Below are positions 34,962 through 42,326 of a stretch of DNA of 48,636 nucleotides, piece by piece. This DNA is from Actinoplanes couchii. GTDB lineage: Bacteria > Actinomycetota > Actinomycetes > Mycobacteriales > Micromonosporaceae. Where the stretch lies: contig NZ_BOMG01000126.1 of assembly GCF_016862075.1 (NCBI RefSeq), forward strand, positions 1 through 48,636, in the 5' to 3' direction. Position numbers and translations under genes: made by a program. The stretch's first letter is position 1. Each line of letters begins with the position of its first letter. The notes under the pieces were generated by a model. The model did no database searches, was not told where the DNA came from, and saw only the letters and a list, made by a program, of their open reading frames with translations.

Positions 34962-35930
34962 ATGACCCGGGTCTTGGCAACCGTGAAGCCAGGTTCCTCC
35001 CCCGCCGACGACGAGGCCAAGCTGACCGGGCTGCTCGACCGCGGCGTGACGGCGATCCGCGTCAACCTCGGCCGTCGTGACCCGGCGGAGAACCTCGCGT
35101 TGCTGCGGCGGGCCGGCGATCGGCCGACGCGGCCACCCGTGCTCTTCGCCGACCTCCCCGGGATCAAGGGCCGCATCGGTGACGTCGATCCCTCGCCGCT
35201 CCCGGTACGCCCCGGATCTGTGCTCGAGTTCGGTTGGCCGGGTCCGGCCGGCCACCGGCGGATTCGTCTGGAGATGCCGGAGGGCGTCGCCCCTCCGGCC
35301 GTCGGTGACGTCCTGGTGCTCGACGACGGCCGGGTGCGGATGCGGGTGGACGGGGTGGATGCTGTGGGGCTGCGATGCCGGGTCCTCCAGGGGGAGGGCA
35401 TTCCCCGTAACACCGGCGTGGTGGTCGCCGCGCCGGGCGGGCCGCAGGGTGTGCTCACGATCCGCGACCGCCGGCTGGCCTCCCTCGTCGGCGCGCACGT
35501 GGACTATCTGTGCCTGTCGTTCACCGACTCCGTCGAGATGGCCGGCCCGTTGCCGTCGCGGCGTGGTGTGATCGCCAAGATCGAGACTCCGCGCGGCGTC
35601 GAGGCGCTCGATGCGATCGCGCCGGCCTGTGACGGTGTCATGCTGGCCCGGGGCGACCTCGCCGCGTTCCTCGACGAGGACGACATGTACCGAGTCGCCA
35701 CCCGGATGACCGCGGTGGCACGTGACTCCGGCACGATCGTCGTGTTCGCCTCGAACTTCTTCCGCGGCCTGCTCACCTCGCCGTATCGGCTCACCGACGC
35801 GGAGCAACGTGCCCTCGACTGGGTGGCGAAGCTGAGGCCGGACTATCTGATGCTCAACGAGACCGGCTTCAGCCCCCGCTGGGCGGAAATCACCGAGGCC
35901 GCGGTTTCCTTCTGCCAGGGCTGGGATTGA
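34962..35930 (+). CDS. Pyruvate-kinase-like TIM-barrel protein without the C-terminal domain
   Basis: A 322-residue relative of pyruvate kinase. The N-terminal I-R-V-N-L-G-R-R aligns with the family's R-x-N-x-S-H-G (Arg and Asn kept, His lost). Lys206 and Glu208 in V-I-A-K-I-E-T and Asp232 in V-M-L-A-R-G-D-L-A match the catalytic Lys and the metal ligands. The later threonine motif C-A-T-Q is A-S-N-F. True pyruvate kinases have about 470 residues; the allosteric C-terminal domain is absent and the B domain is short. It may therefore act on phosphoenolpyruvate or another phospho-enol or acid in the pathway rather than in glycolysis. Single gene, divergent from the aminotransferase and convergent with 35963-36367. 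Confidence 0.82.
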   Translation: MTRVLATVKPGSSPADDEAKLTGLLDRGVTAIRVNLGRRDPAENLALLRRAGDRPTRPPVLFADLPGIKGRIGDVDPSPLPVRPGSVLEFGWPGPAGHRRIRLEMPEGVAPPAVGDVLVLDDGRVRMRVDGVDAVGLRCRVLQGEGIPRNTGVVVAAPGGPQGVLTIRDRRLASLVGAHVDYLCLSFTDSVEMAGPLPSRRGVIAKIETPRGVEALDAIAPACDGVMLARGDLAAFLDEDDMYRVATRMTAVARDSGTIVVFASNFFRGLLTSPYRLTDAEQRALDWVAKLRPDYLMLNETGFSPRWAEITEAAVSFCQGWD

Positions 35931-35962
35931 CCCGCATTGGTCGGCTGAGTCGGAGCGGGAAC

Positions 35963-36367
35963 TCATGCGTCCTCCTCCGATCGCATCCGCCCGAGCTCGG
36001 TGAGCAGCTCATCGTGCAGATGCATCCAGACATGGTGGTACGACTCCGCCGCCGTGCCGGTGAGCATCGTGATGTCACCGGCACGGGTGGCACGCAAGGC
36101 CGCGTCCAGATGAAGGCCGTAGTCCCGCCAGCGCGGCACGAGACCGGACGCTTCGGCCAGCCATGCCAGCGCTCGGTCGTGCACCCCTGCCAAGCGGGAC
36201 AGCACCTGGAAGTCGTAGGCCGCATCGGAATGGTCGTTGACCCGCATCGGAAACGTGGCGGTGTCCCGGACCTGCCATCGCGTGCATATCTCCTTCACCT
36301 CGATGTTGAGCGCGGCGAAGGTCGCATATCCGGCTTCGAGTCGAGAGCGCGCCTCACCGGTCAGCAC
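35963..36367 (-). CDS. Small hypothetical protein, alpha-helical
   Basis: I do not recognise this 134-residue protein. It looks all-helical (probably a four-helix bundle), acidic, with histidines clustered in Y-H-H-V-W-M-H-L-H-D near the C terminus, which could bind metal. I chose the GTG at 36367 because CGGAGG lies four bases upstream and it overlaps the PhyH stop by seven bases. Last gene of the leftward operon that holds the split dikinase. It may be an accessory protein. Confidence 0.65.
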   Translation of the reverse strand: MLTGEARSRLEAGYATFAALNIEVKEICTRWQVRDTATFPMRVNDHSDAAYDFQVLSRLAGVHDRALAWLAEASGLVPRWRDYGLHLDAALRATRAGDITMLTGTAAESYHHVWMHLHDELLTELGRMRSEEDA

Positions 36368-37308
36368 GCCGCCTCCGGCCCGTTCCACCGGCGATACTTC
36401 TCGTCGGCACCGGCGGCCGCCAATCGAGCCCGGGTGGCCAGCCACATCCGTGCCCACTCCGCCGGATCATCGACCACACTGTGCGGATCGCTGGCGCTGT
36501 GCGCCACGAAGCTGGGGAACTGCGGCCGGCCGGTGGGGGTTCCGACGGGCTGGTAGCGGAAGTCGAAACTCCAGCGCAGCCCATCGCTCTCATTGACCCG
36601 GGACTGATGAATGAGCCGCCGATGCATCAAGATGACCGATCCGCTGCTCACCTCCAGGTCCACCGGTTCGCCCGGGAGGAGATCCTCGGGAATGGACAGA
36701 TTGCGCCCAGCGGCTCCGCGGGAACAGTGCTGCATCAACGCGTCATGGCTGCGTGGCACGACCATCAGGCAACCGTTTCCCACGGTGGCGTCGGACACGG
36801 CGACCCAGACCGTGATGACCTCGGTGTCGTCGGCGTCCGGCAGGCCCGCCGCCTGGTCCTGGTGCCAAGTGGCCCGCGCGCTCAGCGACGTTCGGTTCTT
36901 GGCCGAGAGCAGGCGCTCGGGCAGCTTGATCCGATTGTGCTGGATAGGGCTGGCCGACACCTCCGGCCCGATCAGCTCACTCACCACCGCGAGGATCGCC
37001 GGATGGGTCAAGAGCCGAAAGACCGCGGGGCCGAGGTGGATCGGATCGTCCGGCCGGATCGTGCCGAACCGCAGGCTGATGTCGAAGGGCTTGTAGTACG
37101 GCACGTCTCCGTCGGCCACGATGCGTGCCAGACGGCTCTCGAACGGCAGGCCGGCGTACGTGTCGCCGATCCGGCCTTCGCCACGCCACTTCTCGGCCAG
37201 ATCGTCCAGCAGTTGCTCGTACTCGTCGCGAACCGGTCTCAGGTCGGCCTGTGTGAGCAGACCGGGAACGACGATGTAGCCCTGTTCCTGGAACTCCGCC
37301 GTGCGCAT
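36361..37308 (-). CDS. Fe(II)/2-oxoglutarate oxygenase, phytanoyl-CoA dioxygenase family (second copy)
   Basis: A 315-residue PhyH-type oxygenase. His149 and Asp151 in T-W-H-Q-D-Q and a distal His in H-R-R-L-I-H-Q-S with a following Arg form the expected site. It shares only the family motifs with the oxygenase at 33019, so it is not a recent duplicate. The start at 37308 has GGGAGG four bases upstream; an ATG at 37329 overlaps the phosphohistidine-domain stop (ATGA) and would add seven residues. It is co-transcribed with the split dikinase, so phosphorylation and hydroxylation may act on one intermediate (inference). Confidence 0.92.
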   Translation of the reverse strand: MRTAEFQEQGYIVVPGLLTQADLRPVRDEYEQLLDDLAEKWRGEGRIGDTYAGLPFESRLARIVADGDVPYYKPFDISLRFGTIRPDDPIHLGPAVFRLLTHPAILAVVSELIGPEVSASPIQHNRIKLPERLLSAKNRTSLSARATWHQDQAAGLPDADDTEVITVWVAVSDATVGNGCLMVVPRSHDALMQHCSRGAAGRNLSIPEDLLPGEPVDLEVSSGSVILMHRRLIHQSRVNESDGLRWSFDFRYQPVGTPTGRPQFPSFVAHSASDPHSVVDDPAEWARMWLATRARLAAAGADEKYRRWNGPEAAC

Positions 37309-37325
37309 CGCGCCTCCCGTGACAC

Positions 37326-37649
37326 TCATCGGAGGACCGTTATCTCGCCCTGGTCGCCGTCCACTCGGATCCGGGCACCGGTCACAATGGCCGTGGTCGC
37401 CATCGACGTCCCGGTCACCGCCGGAATGCCGTACTCACGGCTCACGATCGCGGCGTGGCACGTCACGCCGCCGCTGTCGGTGACCACCGCGATCACACGG
37501 TTGAAGACCGCGAGCCATTCCGGCGACGTCATCGGCGCCACCAGCACCTCGCCGGGCCTCACTTCGGCGATGTCGGCGGCGGTGTGGACCACCCTCGCCG
37601 GTCCCTCCGCCACGCCCGGCGAGGCCGCTGTCCCGATCACCGTGGTCAC
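37326..37649 (-). CDS. Stand-alone phosphohistidine (PEP-utilising mobile) domain
   Basis: A 107-residue protein that is only the swivelling phosphohistidine domain of PEP-synthase-type enzymes. The catalytic histidine is His65 in S-G-G-V-T-C-H-A-A-I, followed by the typical R-E-Y-G-I-P-A-V. In dikinases this His takes the beta-phosphate of ATP and swings to the acceptor domain. Here it is separate from the ATP domain, whose gene ends in a GTGA overlap with this start (GTG at 37649). With the two genes upstream it makes an ATP-domain, acceptor-like domain and His-domain set equal in total length to a rifampin phosphotransferase. Confidence 0.9.
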   Translation of the reverse strand: MTTVIGTAASPGVAEGPARVVHTAADIAEVRPGEVLVAPMTSPEWLAVFNRVIAVVTDSGGVTCHAAIVSREYGIPAVTGTSMATTAIVTGARIRVDGDQGEITVLR

Positions 37650-38647
37650 GAGCGCCGTCTCCCTTGCCAGACCGACTCCGGACGGCTCTGCATCAGCCAG
37701 ACCCGGCGCTCGCCGGGTGACGTCCGCTCGACGGCCCACTCCACGTCCTGCGCCGCGTCGAACAACCTCTCTGCACGGCATGCGAGTTCCACCACCTCCC
37801 GCACCTCGTCGTCAGCGAGGCAGGGGACACGGCGCCGAGCAGCGGTCACGTCCCGGTCACCGACGACTCCGTCCTCGCCCAGCCGGAATTCGCGAGCCTT
37901 GGTGCCGACCCGGTGTTCCACGATCGTCCCGCTGTGCTTGCCGACGAGGTAGTAGTCAGGTACGACGGCGCCACTGACGACCGCCTCCCCCAGGCCCCAG
38001 GAGGCCTCCACCACGACATGCCCGTCGTCGCCGGTCATCGGATCGACGGTGAACGCGACGCCGGCCACCTCGGCCGGTACCAACCGCTGAACCGTGACAC
38101 TCATCGCGACGTCGTTCTCGACGACCGCGTGGTGCCGGCGATAGGCGATGGCCCGATCGTTGTACAGGCTGGCCCAGCAGCGCAGCACCCGGTCCCGGAC
38201 CGCCTCCGGCGTCCGCACACCCAGATAGGAGTCGTGGGCGCCGGCGGCGGTGAGACCGGGCAGGTCCTCGCAGACAGCCGACGACCGGACCGCGACCGGC
38301 AGGTTCTCCACGTGGAATCCGCGCGACAGGATCGCGTACGCGTCGTCCAGCTGAGCCGCCGTAGCCCGTGGCAGGCCAGCTCGCTGAACCAACGCCCGTG
38401 ATTCGGTCCCGCATCGGGCCAGCGCGGCCGGATCGCCGGGATCGACCGACGACACCGAGGTAGCCAACCGGCCGACGGCGCCGTCACCTTCGAGCGCCGC
38501 GCGAAAGGCCGCCGCCGACACGGCGAATCCGGGCGGTACCGGCAGGCCGGCTCCGGTCAGAGCGACCAGGCTCCTGTTCTTGCCGCCCCAGTTGTCGCCG
38601 GACACGGGACTGCCCCGGCTCAGCCAGGTGATCATCTCGGCCGCCAT
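37646..38647 (-). CDS. PPDK/PEP-synthase-type ATP-binding domain protein
   Basis: A 333-residue protein matching the N-terminal ATP-binding half of PEP synthase, PPDK and rifampin phosphotransferase. Visible motifs: G-G-K-N-R-S-L near the start, L-P-V-P-P-G-F, A-V-R-S-S-A-V-C-E-D, F-T-V-D-P-M-T-G, W-G-L-G-E-A-V-V-S-G, D-V-E-W-A, and the terminal M-Q-S-R-P. No acceptor or phosphohistidine domain is attached; those are encoded by the flanking genes. I prefer the ATG at 38647, one base after the upstream gene's stop; an ATG at 38704 would give a 56-base overlap. It may also serve the second acceptor/His protein at 46525, which has no ATP domain of its own (inference). Confidence 0.9.
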   Translation of the reverse strand: MAAEMITWLSRGSPVSGDNWGGKNRSLVALTGAGLPVPPGFAVSAAAFRAALEGDGAVGRLATSVSSVDPGDPAALARCGTESRALVQRAGLPRATAAQLDDAYAILSRGFHVENLPVAVRSSAVCEDLPGLTAAGAHDSYLGVRTPEAVRDRVLRCWASLYNDRAIAYRRHHAVVENDVAMSVTVQRLVPAEVAGVAFTVDPMTGDDGHVVVEASWGLGEAVVSGAVVPDYYLVGKHSGTIVEHRVGTKAREFRLGEDGVVGDRDVTAARRRVPCLADDEVREVVELACRAERLFDAAQDVEWAVERTSPGERRVWLMQSRPESVWQGRRRS

Positions 38648-38648
38648 G

Positions 38649-39815
38649 TCAGAATCCCATGGACCGTACGGTCGGCCGTCCGTGACAGCCAGCGATCGCC
38701 GCATCAGCCCTGGATCCGGAGAGGGTCGTCCGCTCGGCGCCGTGGATCTGGTACAACCCTCGGCGCAGGCGCTCGCGAGCGGAGTCCAGGGCCACGTGCT
38801 CGCCGCGGGCTAGGGCCAGGACCTCGTCGCGCGACAGCTGCCGTACGCCGTCCACCGGGTCGATCTCATCCCGCACCAGCGCGAAGACTCGCGTGAACGC
38901 CTCATAGGCGACCTGCGTCGTCTCCGACGTCGCGCTGCGGATCGCCATCCGTCGCAGGCCCAGCGTGTCGAGGTTGGCCGCGACAGTGACGCTGTGCTCG
39001 TCCAGGGACAGCTCACGTGCGGCCTTCCGCCGCCGGTCCAGCCAGTCCCGGACGTCCTTGGTGGCGCGCATCGCCCGGGTTTCCAGTTCCGGCGTGGACA
39101 GGGTCTCGTCGTGTGCCCACCGCCGGAGCATCGACTCGAACGGATCGGCGCCGACATGCCCGTCGATCGCTCCGGTTTCCACGAATCGATCCAAATGCCT
39201 GCGGAGGACATCGTCGCGCTCGTCGGGGGTCCACCTCTGGCGCCGCGCGGCCAGGAGGGTCAGCCACCATTCGCTCGCCTCCTGGACCGCCTTCAAGCCA
39301 CCGTGGCCCGAATAGCGGGGCAGCGATCCGGCCGCACCGTCATGGATCCGTGCCTGCACGACCGCATCGAGATCCTGCTCCGCGCCGGAGGTGAACAACG
39401 GACTGGTCGCCTGGAAGTAGCCCTGCAAGACGGTATACGCGTCGAAATAGGCGACGAGCGCCTGAGCCGTACGGAGATGGGGGACGCCATGTCGCCGGGC
39501 GGTCTCAGCGCACGCCTCGGCCGCCCGCAGGCACCTGTCGCTCGCCGCGACGGCCGCTCGCTCGTAGTCGGCGACGGCACCCTCGTCGCCGACGAACATC
39601 CGTCCGCGGTCCGCCGCGCTGGCAGCGTCGGTTCGGCTCACATAGATGGTCCAGACCGCGTCGCGCCCCTCGGCGAACGCGTCGGTCACCCCGCAGCCCG
39701 GCAGCTCACGAGTGTGCGCGGACTGAAAACTGTCCATCCAGCACTGCAACATATGGAATCGAAGGGATCCGCGGAATTGAATCTCCCACTCATTCGCAGG
39801 CACTGAAAACATCAT
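38649..39815 (-). CDS. Helical acceptor-domain-like protein of a split dikinase
   Basis: A 388-residue, largely helical protein. I do not recognise it alone, but it is a paralogue of the N-terminal part of the protein at 46525-48045: both begin W-x-(I/V)-Q-(F/L)-R-G and R-F-H-x-L-x-C-W-x-D-S-F, and both have T-S-P-L-(F/V)-T and D-G-V-R-Q-L-S-R near the end. In that second protein this region precedes a phosphohistidine domain. The order and size match the substrate-binding middle domain of rifampin phosphotransferase, so it probably binds the phosphate acceptor (inference). The start overlaps the methyltransferase stop (ATGA). Confidence 0.72.
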   Translation of the reverse strand: MMFSVPANEWEIQFRGSLRFHMLQCWMDSFQSAHTRELPGCGVTDAFAEGRDAVWTIYVSRTDAASAADRGRMFVGDEGAVADYERAAVAASDRCLRAAEACAETARRHGVPHLRTAQALVAYFDAYTVLQGYFQATSPLFTSGAEQDLDAVVQARIHDGAAGSLPRYSGHGGLKAVQEASEWWLTLLAARRQRWTPDERDDVLRRHLDRFVETGAIDGHVGADPFESMLRRWAHDETLSTPELETRAMRATKDVRDWLDRRRKAARELSLDEHSVTVAANLDTLGLRRMAIRSATSETTQVAYEAFTRVFALVRDEIDPVDGVRQLSRDEVLALARGEHVALDSARERLRRGLYQIHGAERTTLSGSRADAAIAGCHGRPTVRSMGF

Positions 39816-40546
39816 TTGATAGCCAGGAAGCCTTCGAAGCAGACATACTTTTGAACCGTCATGTAGTCAACGAAACCGGCGCGGGAGAGAAGGTCGATGT
39901 TGCCCCGCGTCGAAAACGGTTCCAGAACATTCTTCAGACTTCTGCTCTTGGCGACAATATCGTCCGGGGTGTAGCCCTGACTGAGCTTGTATTCGGTATA
40001 CAACTGAGTCATGACGTCCTGGAAACGCGCATCGGGTCCGCGCACCTTCTCGAATATGATCAACGCGCCACCCCAGTTGAGCGCTTCGTAGATCTGGTCG
40101 AGAACCTCCTGACGCCATCGCGGCGGCACGAACTGCATCGCGTAGTACATGACGATCAGGTCGGCCTTCTCCCACTTCATGTCCCGGAGGTCAGCCTGCA
40201 CGATCTCCACGCCCGGCAGGCCACCGCAGCGGTCCCGCGCCAGCCCCACCATGTCAGGCTCCCGATCCACGCCCACCATGCGCACGTCACGGCCCTGGTG
40301 GCGGCGGGCCAGGCGCTCAGTCAGCGCACCGGTTGAGCACCCGAGGTCATAAACGGTGCTGGCGGGACCGACGAAGAAGTCGGACAGCTTCTCGACCAGA
40401 TCATGTCCGGCCTGGTAGAACGGGACGCTCTTGGAGACGTGATCATCGAAGTTGACGCTCGACTCGCCCGCGAAGGACCAGGCCGCGTTCAGCGCATGTA
40501 TGCCGTCGCCAACCGCCGTCAAATCTTGCTCAGCTCCAGTAGTCAT
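39812..40546 (-). CDS. CmoA-like SAM methyltransferase
   Basis: A 244-residue class I methyltransferase. The N-terminal F-D-D-H-V-S-K-S-V-P-F-Y, then S-T-V-Y-D-L-G-C-S-T-G-A-L (63-75) and M-Y-Y-A-M-Q-F-V-P-P resemble CmoA, the carboxy-SAM synthase of tRNA uridine modification. In this cluster it is more likely a small-molecule methyl- or carboxymethyl-transferase. The ATG at 40546 has AAGGTGG three bases upstream, and the frame is open further up without signals. First gene of the six-gene leftward operon; its stop overlaps the acceptor-domain gene as ATGA. Confidence 0.87.
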   Translation of the reverse strand: MTTGAEQDLTAVGDGIHALNAAWSFAGESSVNFDDHVSKSVPFYQAGHDLVEKLSDFFVGPASTVYDLGCSTGALTERLARRHQGRDVRMVGVDREPDMVGLARDRCGGLPGVEIVQADLRDMKWEKADLIVMYYAMQFVPPRWRQEVLDQIYEALNWGGALIIFEKVRGPDARFQDVMTQLYTEYKLSQGYTPDDIVAKSRSLKNVLEPFSTRGNIDLLSRAGFVDYMTVQKYVCFEGFLAIK

Positions 40547-40763
40547 CCGCCACCTTTTCGCTAGAAACGCCCCGTCAGGTGGTACCCGAACCGACTCGAA
40601 GGCCAAAAAACCCCACGAGCTAGTCGATCTACAGCATTCGATGGACCATGATATGCATCCACGGGATGGGTTCGCAACCACACAAATGATCTCGATCTAT
40701 CTCTTCACATTCCGGAGAAAGCAGCTAGCCTCAACGGTCATGCGTGCGTCTTCGGGGAGTCCC
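40547..40763. promoter_or_regulatory. Divergent promoter region, AT-rich
   Basis: A 217-base region between the CmoA-like gene and the cupin gene, richer in A/T than its surroundings between about 40600 and 40720. A candidate rightward promoter is TTCACA (40704-40709), 16 bases, TAGCCT (40726-40731). No strong palindromes were seen, and no CRP-type site. Confidence 0.4.
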
Positions 40764-41489
40764 ATGCCATCCGACGACCCTCCGGTGCCCGTCTCCGGGT
40801 CCGAGTCGGTCGACGCGAAACTGAAGTCCGAGGTGCTTGAGGCGGCCGAGGCGCTCCGTGAGCGCATCGCCGCCGGCGACCTGAATGTCCAGGAGGCACT
40901 ACGCCTCAGAGATCTGTTGACCAACCGAATGCTGGCCTCCAGCCCGAATCCGCACCGGTCCGGTTTCCTGGATCCGGACGGAACGCTCCGCATCGTGAAC
41001 TGGGCCGAGCAGACCGGCGACGAGACGCTGCGGGTTCCGGCCTCAGCGCGCGCGCTGACCATGCAGGGGCACCTGGCTTCCGGCGAGCCGCTGGTCGGAA
41101 ACGGCCATCTCGGCGCCGACGTCATCCGCTGCGCCGCCGGCGGAGGCTTCGCGCCACACACCCACATCGGCGATCACTTGCTCTTCGTCGTCTCGGGCAA
41201 GGGCACGATCACCTACGACGGCCGCGTCTACCCCACGAACCCGGGTCAGGTCTACTTCGTGGAAGGCGCGGTACCCCATGCGGTCGGAGCGATCACCGAC
41301 CACGTGCTGCTGTCAATCGGCACCCCACATCGAGCTGTGGACGCGGACGACCGGCAGACTATCCGTGAGTACGAGTCCGTCCTGGCCGAATTCGGTTCAC
41401 TGCGGTGCGAGATCTGCGGCATCAAGGCGGAAGCCCCGGAGAGACTGGGCGACCTGGGCTGCCCGCATTGCCCCAGCCGCTTCATGTGA
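40764..41489 (+). CDS. Cupin-domain protein with a C-terminal zinc ribbon
   Basis: A 241-residue protein. Residues 1-90 are a helical N-terminal region. Residues 95-200 are a cupin barrel with the metal motif H-T-H-I-G-D-H (His132, 134, 138), then G-K-G-T-I-T-Y-D-G and a second-motif His in V-P-H-A-V. The tail has C-E-I-C and C-P-H-C, a likely zinc ribbon. Cupins may be dioxygenases, isomerases or sugar-binding regulators; the ribbon is unusual and could mean protein or nucleic-acid contact. The ATG at 40764 has GGGGAG four bases upstream; an ATG at 40740 lacks one. Single rightward gene, convergent with the exporter. Confidence 0.83.
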   Translation: MPSDDPPVPVSGSESVDAKLKSEVLEAAEALRERIAAGDLNVQEALRLRDLLTNRMLASSPNPHRSGFLDPDGTLRIVNWAEQTGDETLRVPASARALTMQGHLASGEPLVGNGHLGADVIRCAAGGGFAPHTHIGDHLLFVVSGKGTITYDGRVYPTNPGQVYFVEGAVPHAVGAITDHVLLSIGTPHRAVDADDRQTIREYESVLAEFGSLRCEICGIKAEAPERLGDLGCPHCPSRFM

Positions 41490-41532
41490 TCTGCGGATTC
41501 GGTGCCGGTACGCCGCCAAGCGCTCGATGGGT

Positions 41533-42318
41533 TCATTGGCGCTCCAGACTGGCCGTCCGGCGGCTCGAGCGTTCGAACGCTCGGAGGATGACCAGTCCCA
41601 CGACGATGAATCCGGCGGCGAGGCCGGCTTCACGGCCGAGGAGCGGAACAACCGAACGCAGGGTATCGCCGTCCGCGAGCAGTCGGGCCGCTTCGACCGC
41701 GTGCGTCAGGGGCAGCCATTCGCTCACCGCCCGCAGCCAGGTGGGCAGAGCAGCCAACGGGACGTTCACACCACAGACGACCAGCAGGATCCCGACAATG
41801 ATGTTGGAGAACGTCGCCGTCTGCCGAACCTTCAGCCCGAGCGCCGCGTTGATCAGCCCGAGGCCGGTGCACGAGGCCGACGCCAGTGCGACGACCAAGG
41901 CCAGCGGCACCCATCGGTCCGGCGGGATATCGACGCCGACCAGAACACCGCCCACCCCCAGACCGAACATGGAGACGATCCAGCCATTGGCCACAACCGG
42001 CGCAGCACGCCCGAGGAACAGCGGGACGCGAGACGCCGGTGTCGTCAGGAGCAGTCCCAGCGTCTGCGTGAAACGCTCGCCTGCGATCGTGTGCCCCATC
42101 GCGAACAGGCACGGGACCGCAGCACCTTGCAATGCGTTGCCGATGAGGAAGAAGCTGTCCGATTCGATACGAGCGGCACGTCCCACATAGACGAAGAGAA
42201 GAATCTGGAAGAGCGGCGCGACCAGCAGCGTGGGAACATAGATCCATGGATTGAGCCAGTGGAACAGCGCGCGGAAACTGATCAGCCCGCCGATCCAGAA
42301 GATGCGAATCGCCGACAA
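41533..42318 (-). CDS. ABC-2 type transporter permease (second)
   Basis: A 261-residue integral membrane protein with about six hydrophobic segments. It is an ABC-2 type permease like those of the daunorubicin DrrB class. It follows the other permease gene by eight bases and is the last gene of the leftward operon, pairing with it and the ATPase at 43118 as an exporter. Its likely role is export of the cluster product or self-protection. Just after the stop, towards the cupin gene, GCCAA and TTGGC arms (about 41515-41540) are only a weak terminator candidate. Confidence 0.9.
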   Translation of the reverse strand: MSAIRIFWIGGLISFRALFHWLNPWIYVPTLLVAPLFQILLFVYVGRAARIESDSFFLIGNALQGAAVPCLFAMGHTIAGERFTQTLGLLLTTPASRVPLFLGRAAPVVANGWIVSMFGLGVGGVLVGVDIPPDRWVPLALVVALASASCTGLGLINAALGLKVRQTATFSNIIVGILLVVCGVNVPLAALPTWLRAVSEWLPLTHAVEAARLLADGDTLRSVVPLLGREAGLAAGFIVVGLVILRAFERSSRRTASLERQ

Positions 42319-42326
42319 CTACCCTC

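Noticed and set aside
33817..34965. Plus-strand frame opposite the aminotransferase
   Set aside because: Shadow of a gene with an intact PLP-lysine motif.
31000..40000. Phosphonate pathway
   Set aside because: HisC-like, PhyH and PEP-related genes are suggestive, but no PEP mutase or phosphonopyruvate decarboxylase is present in the window.
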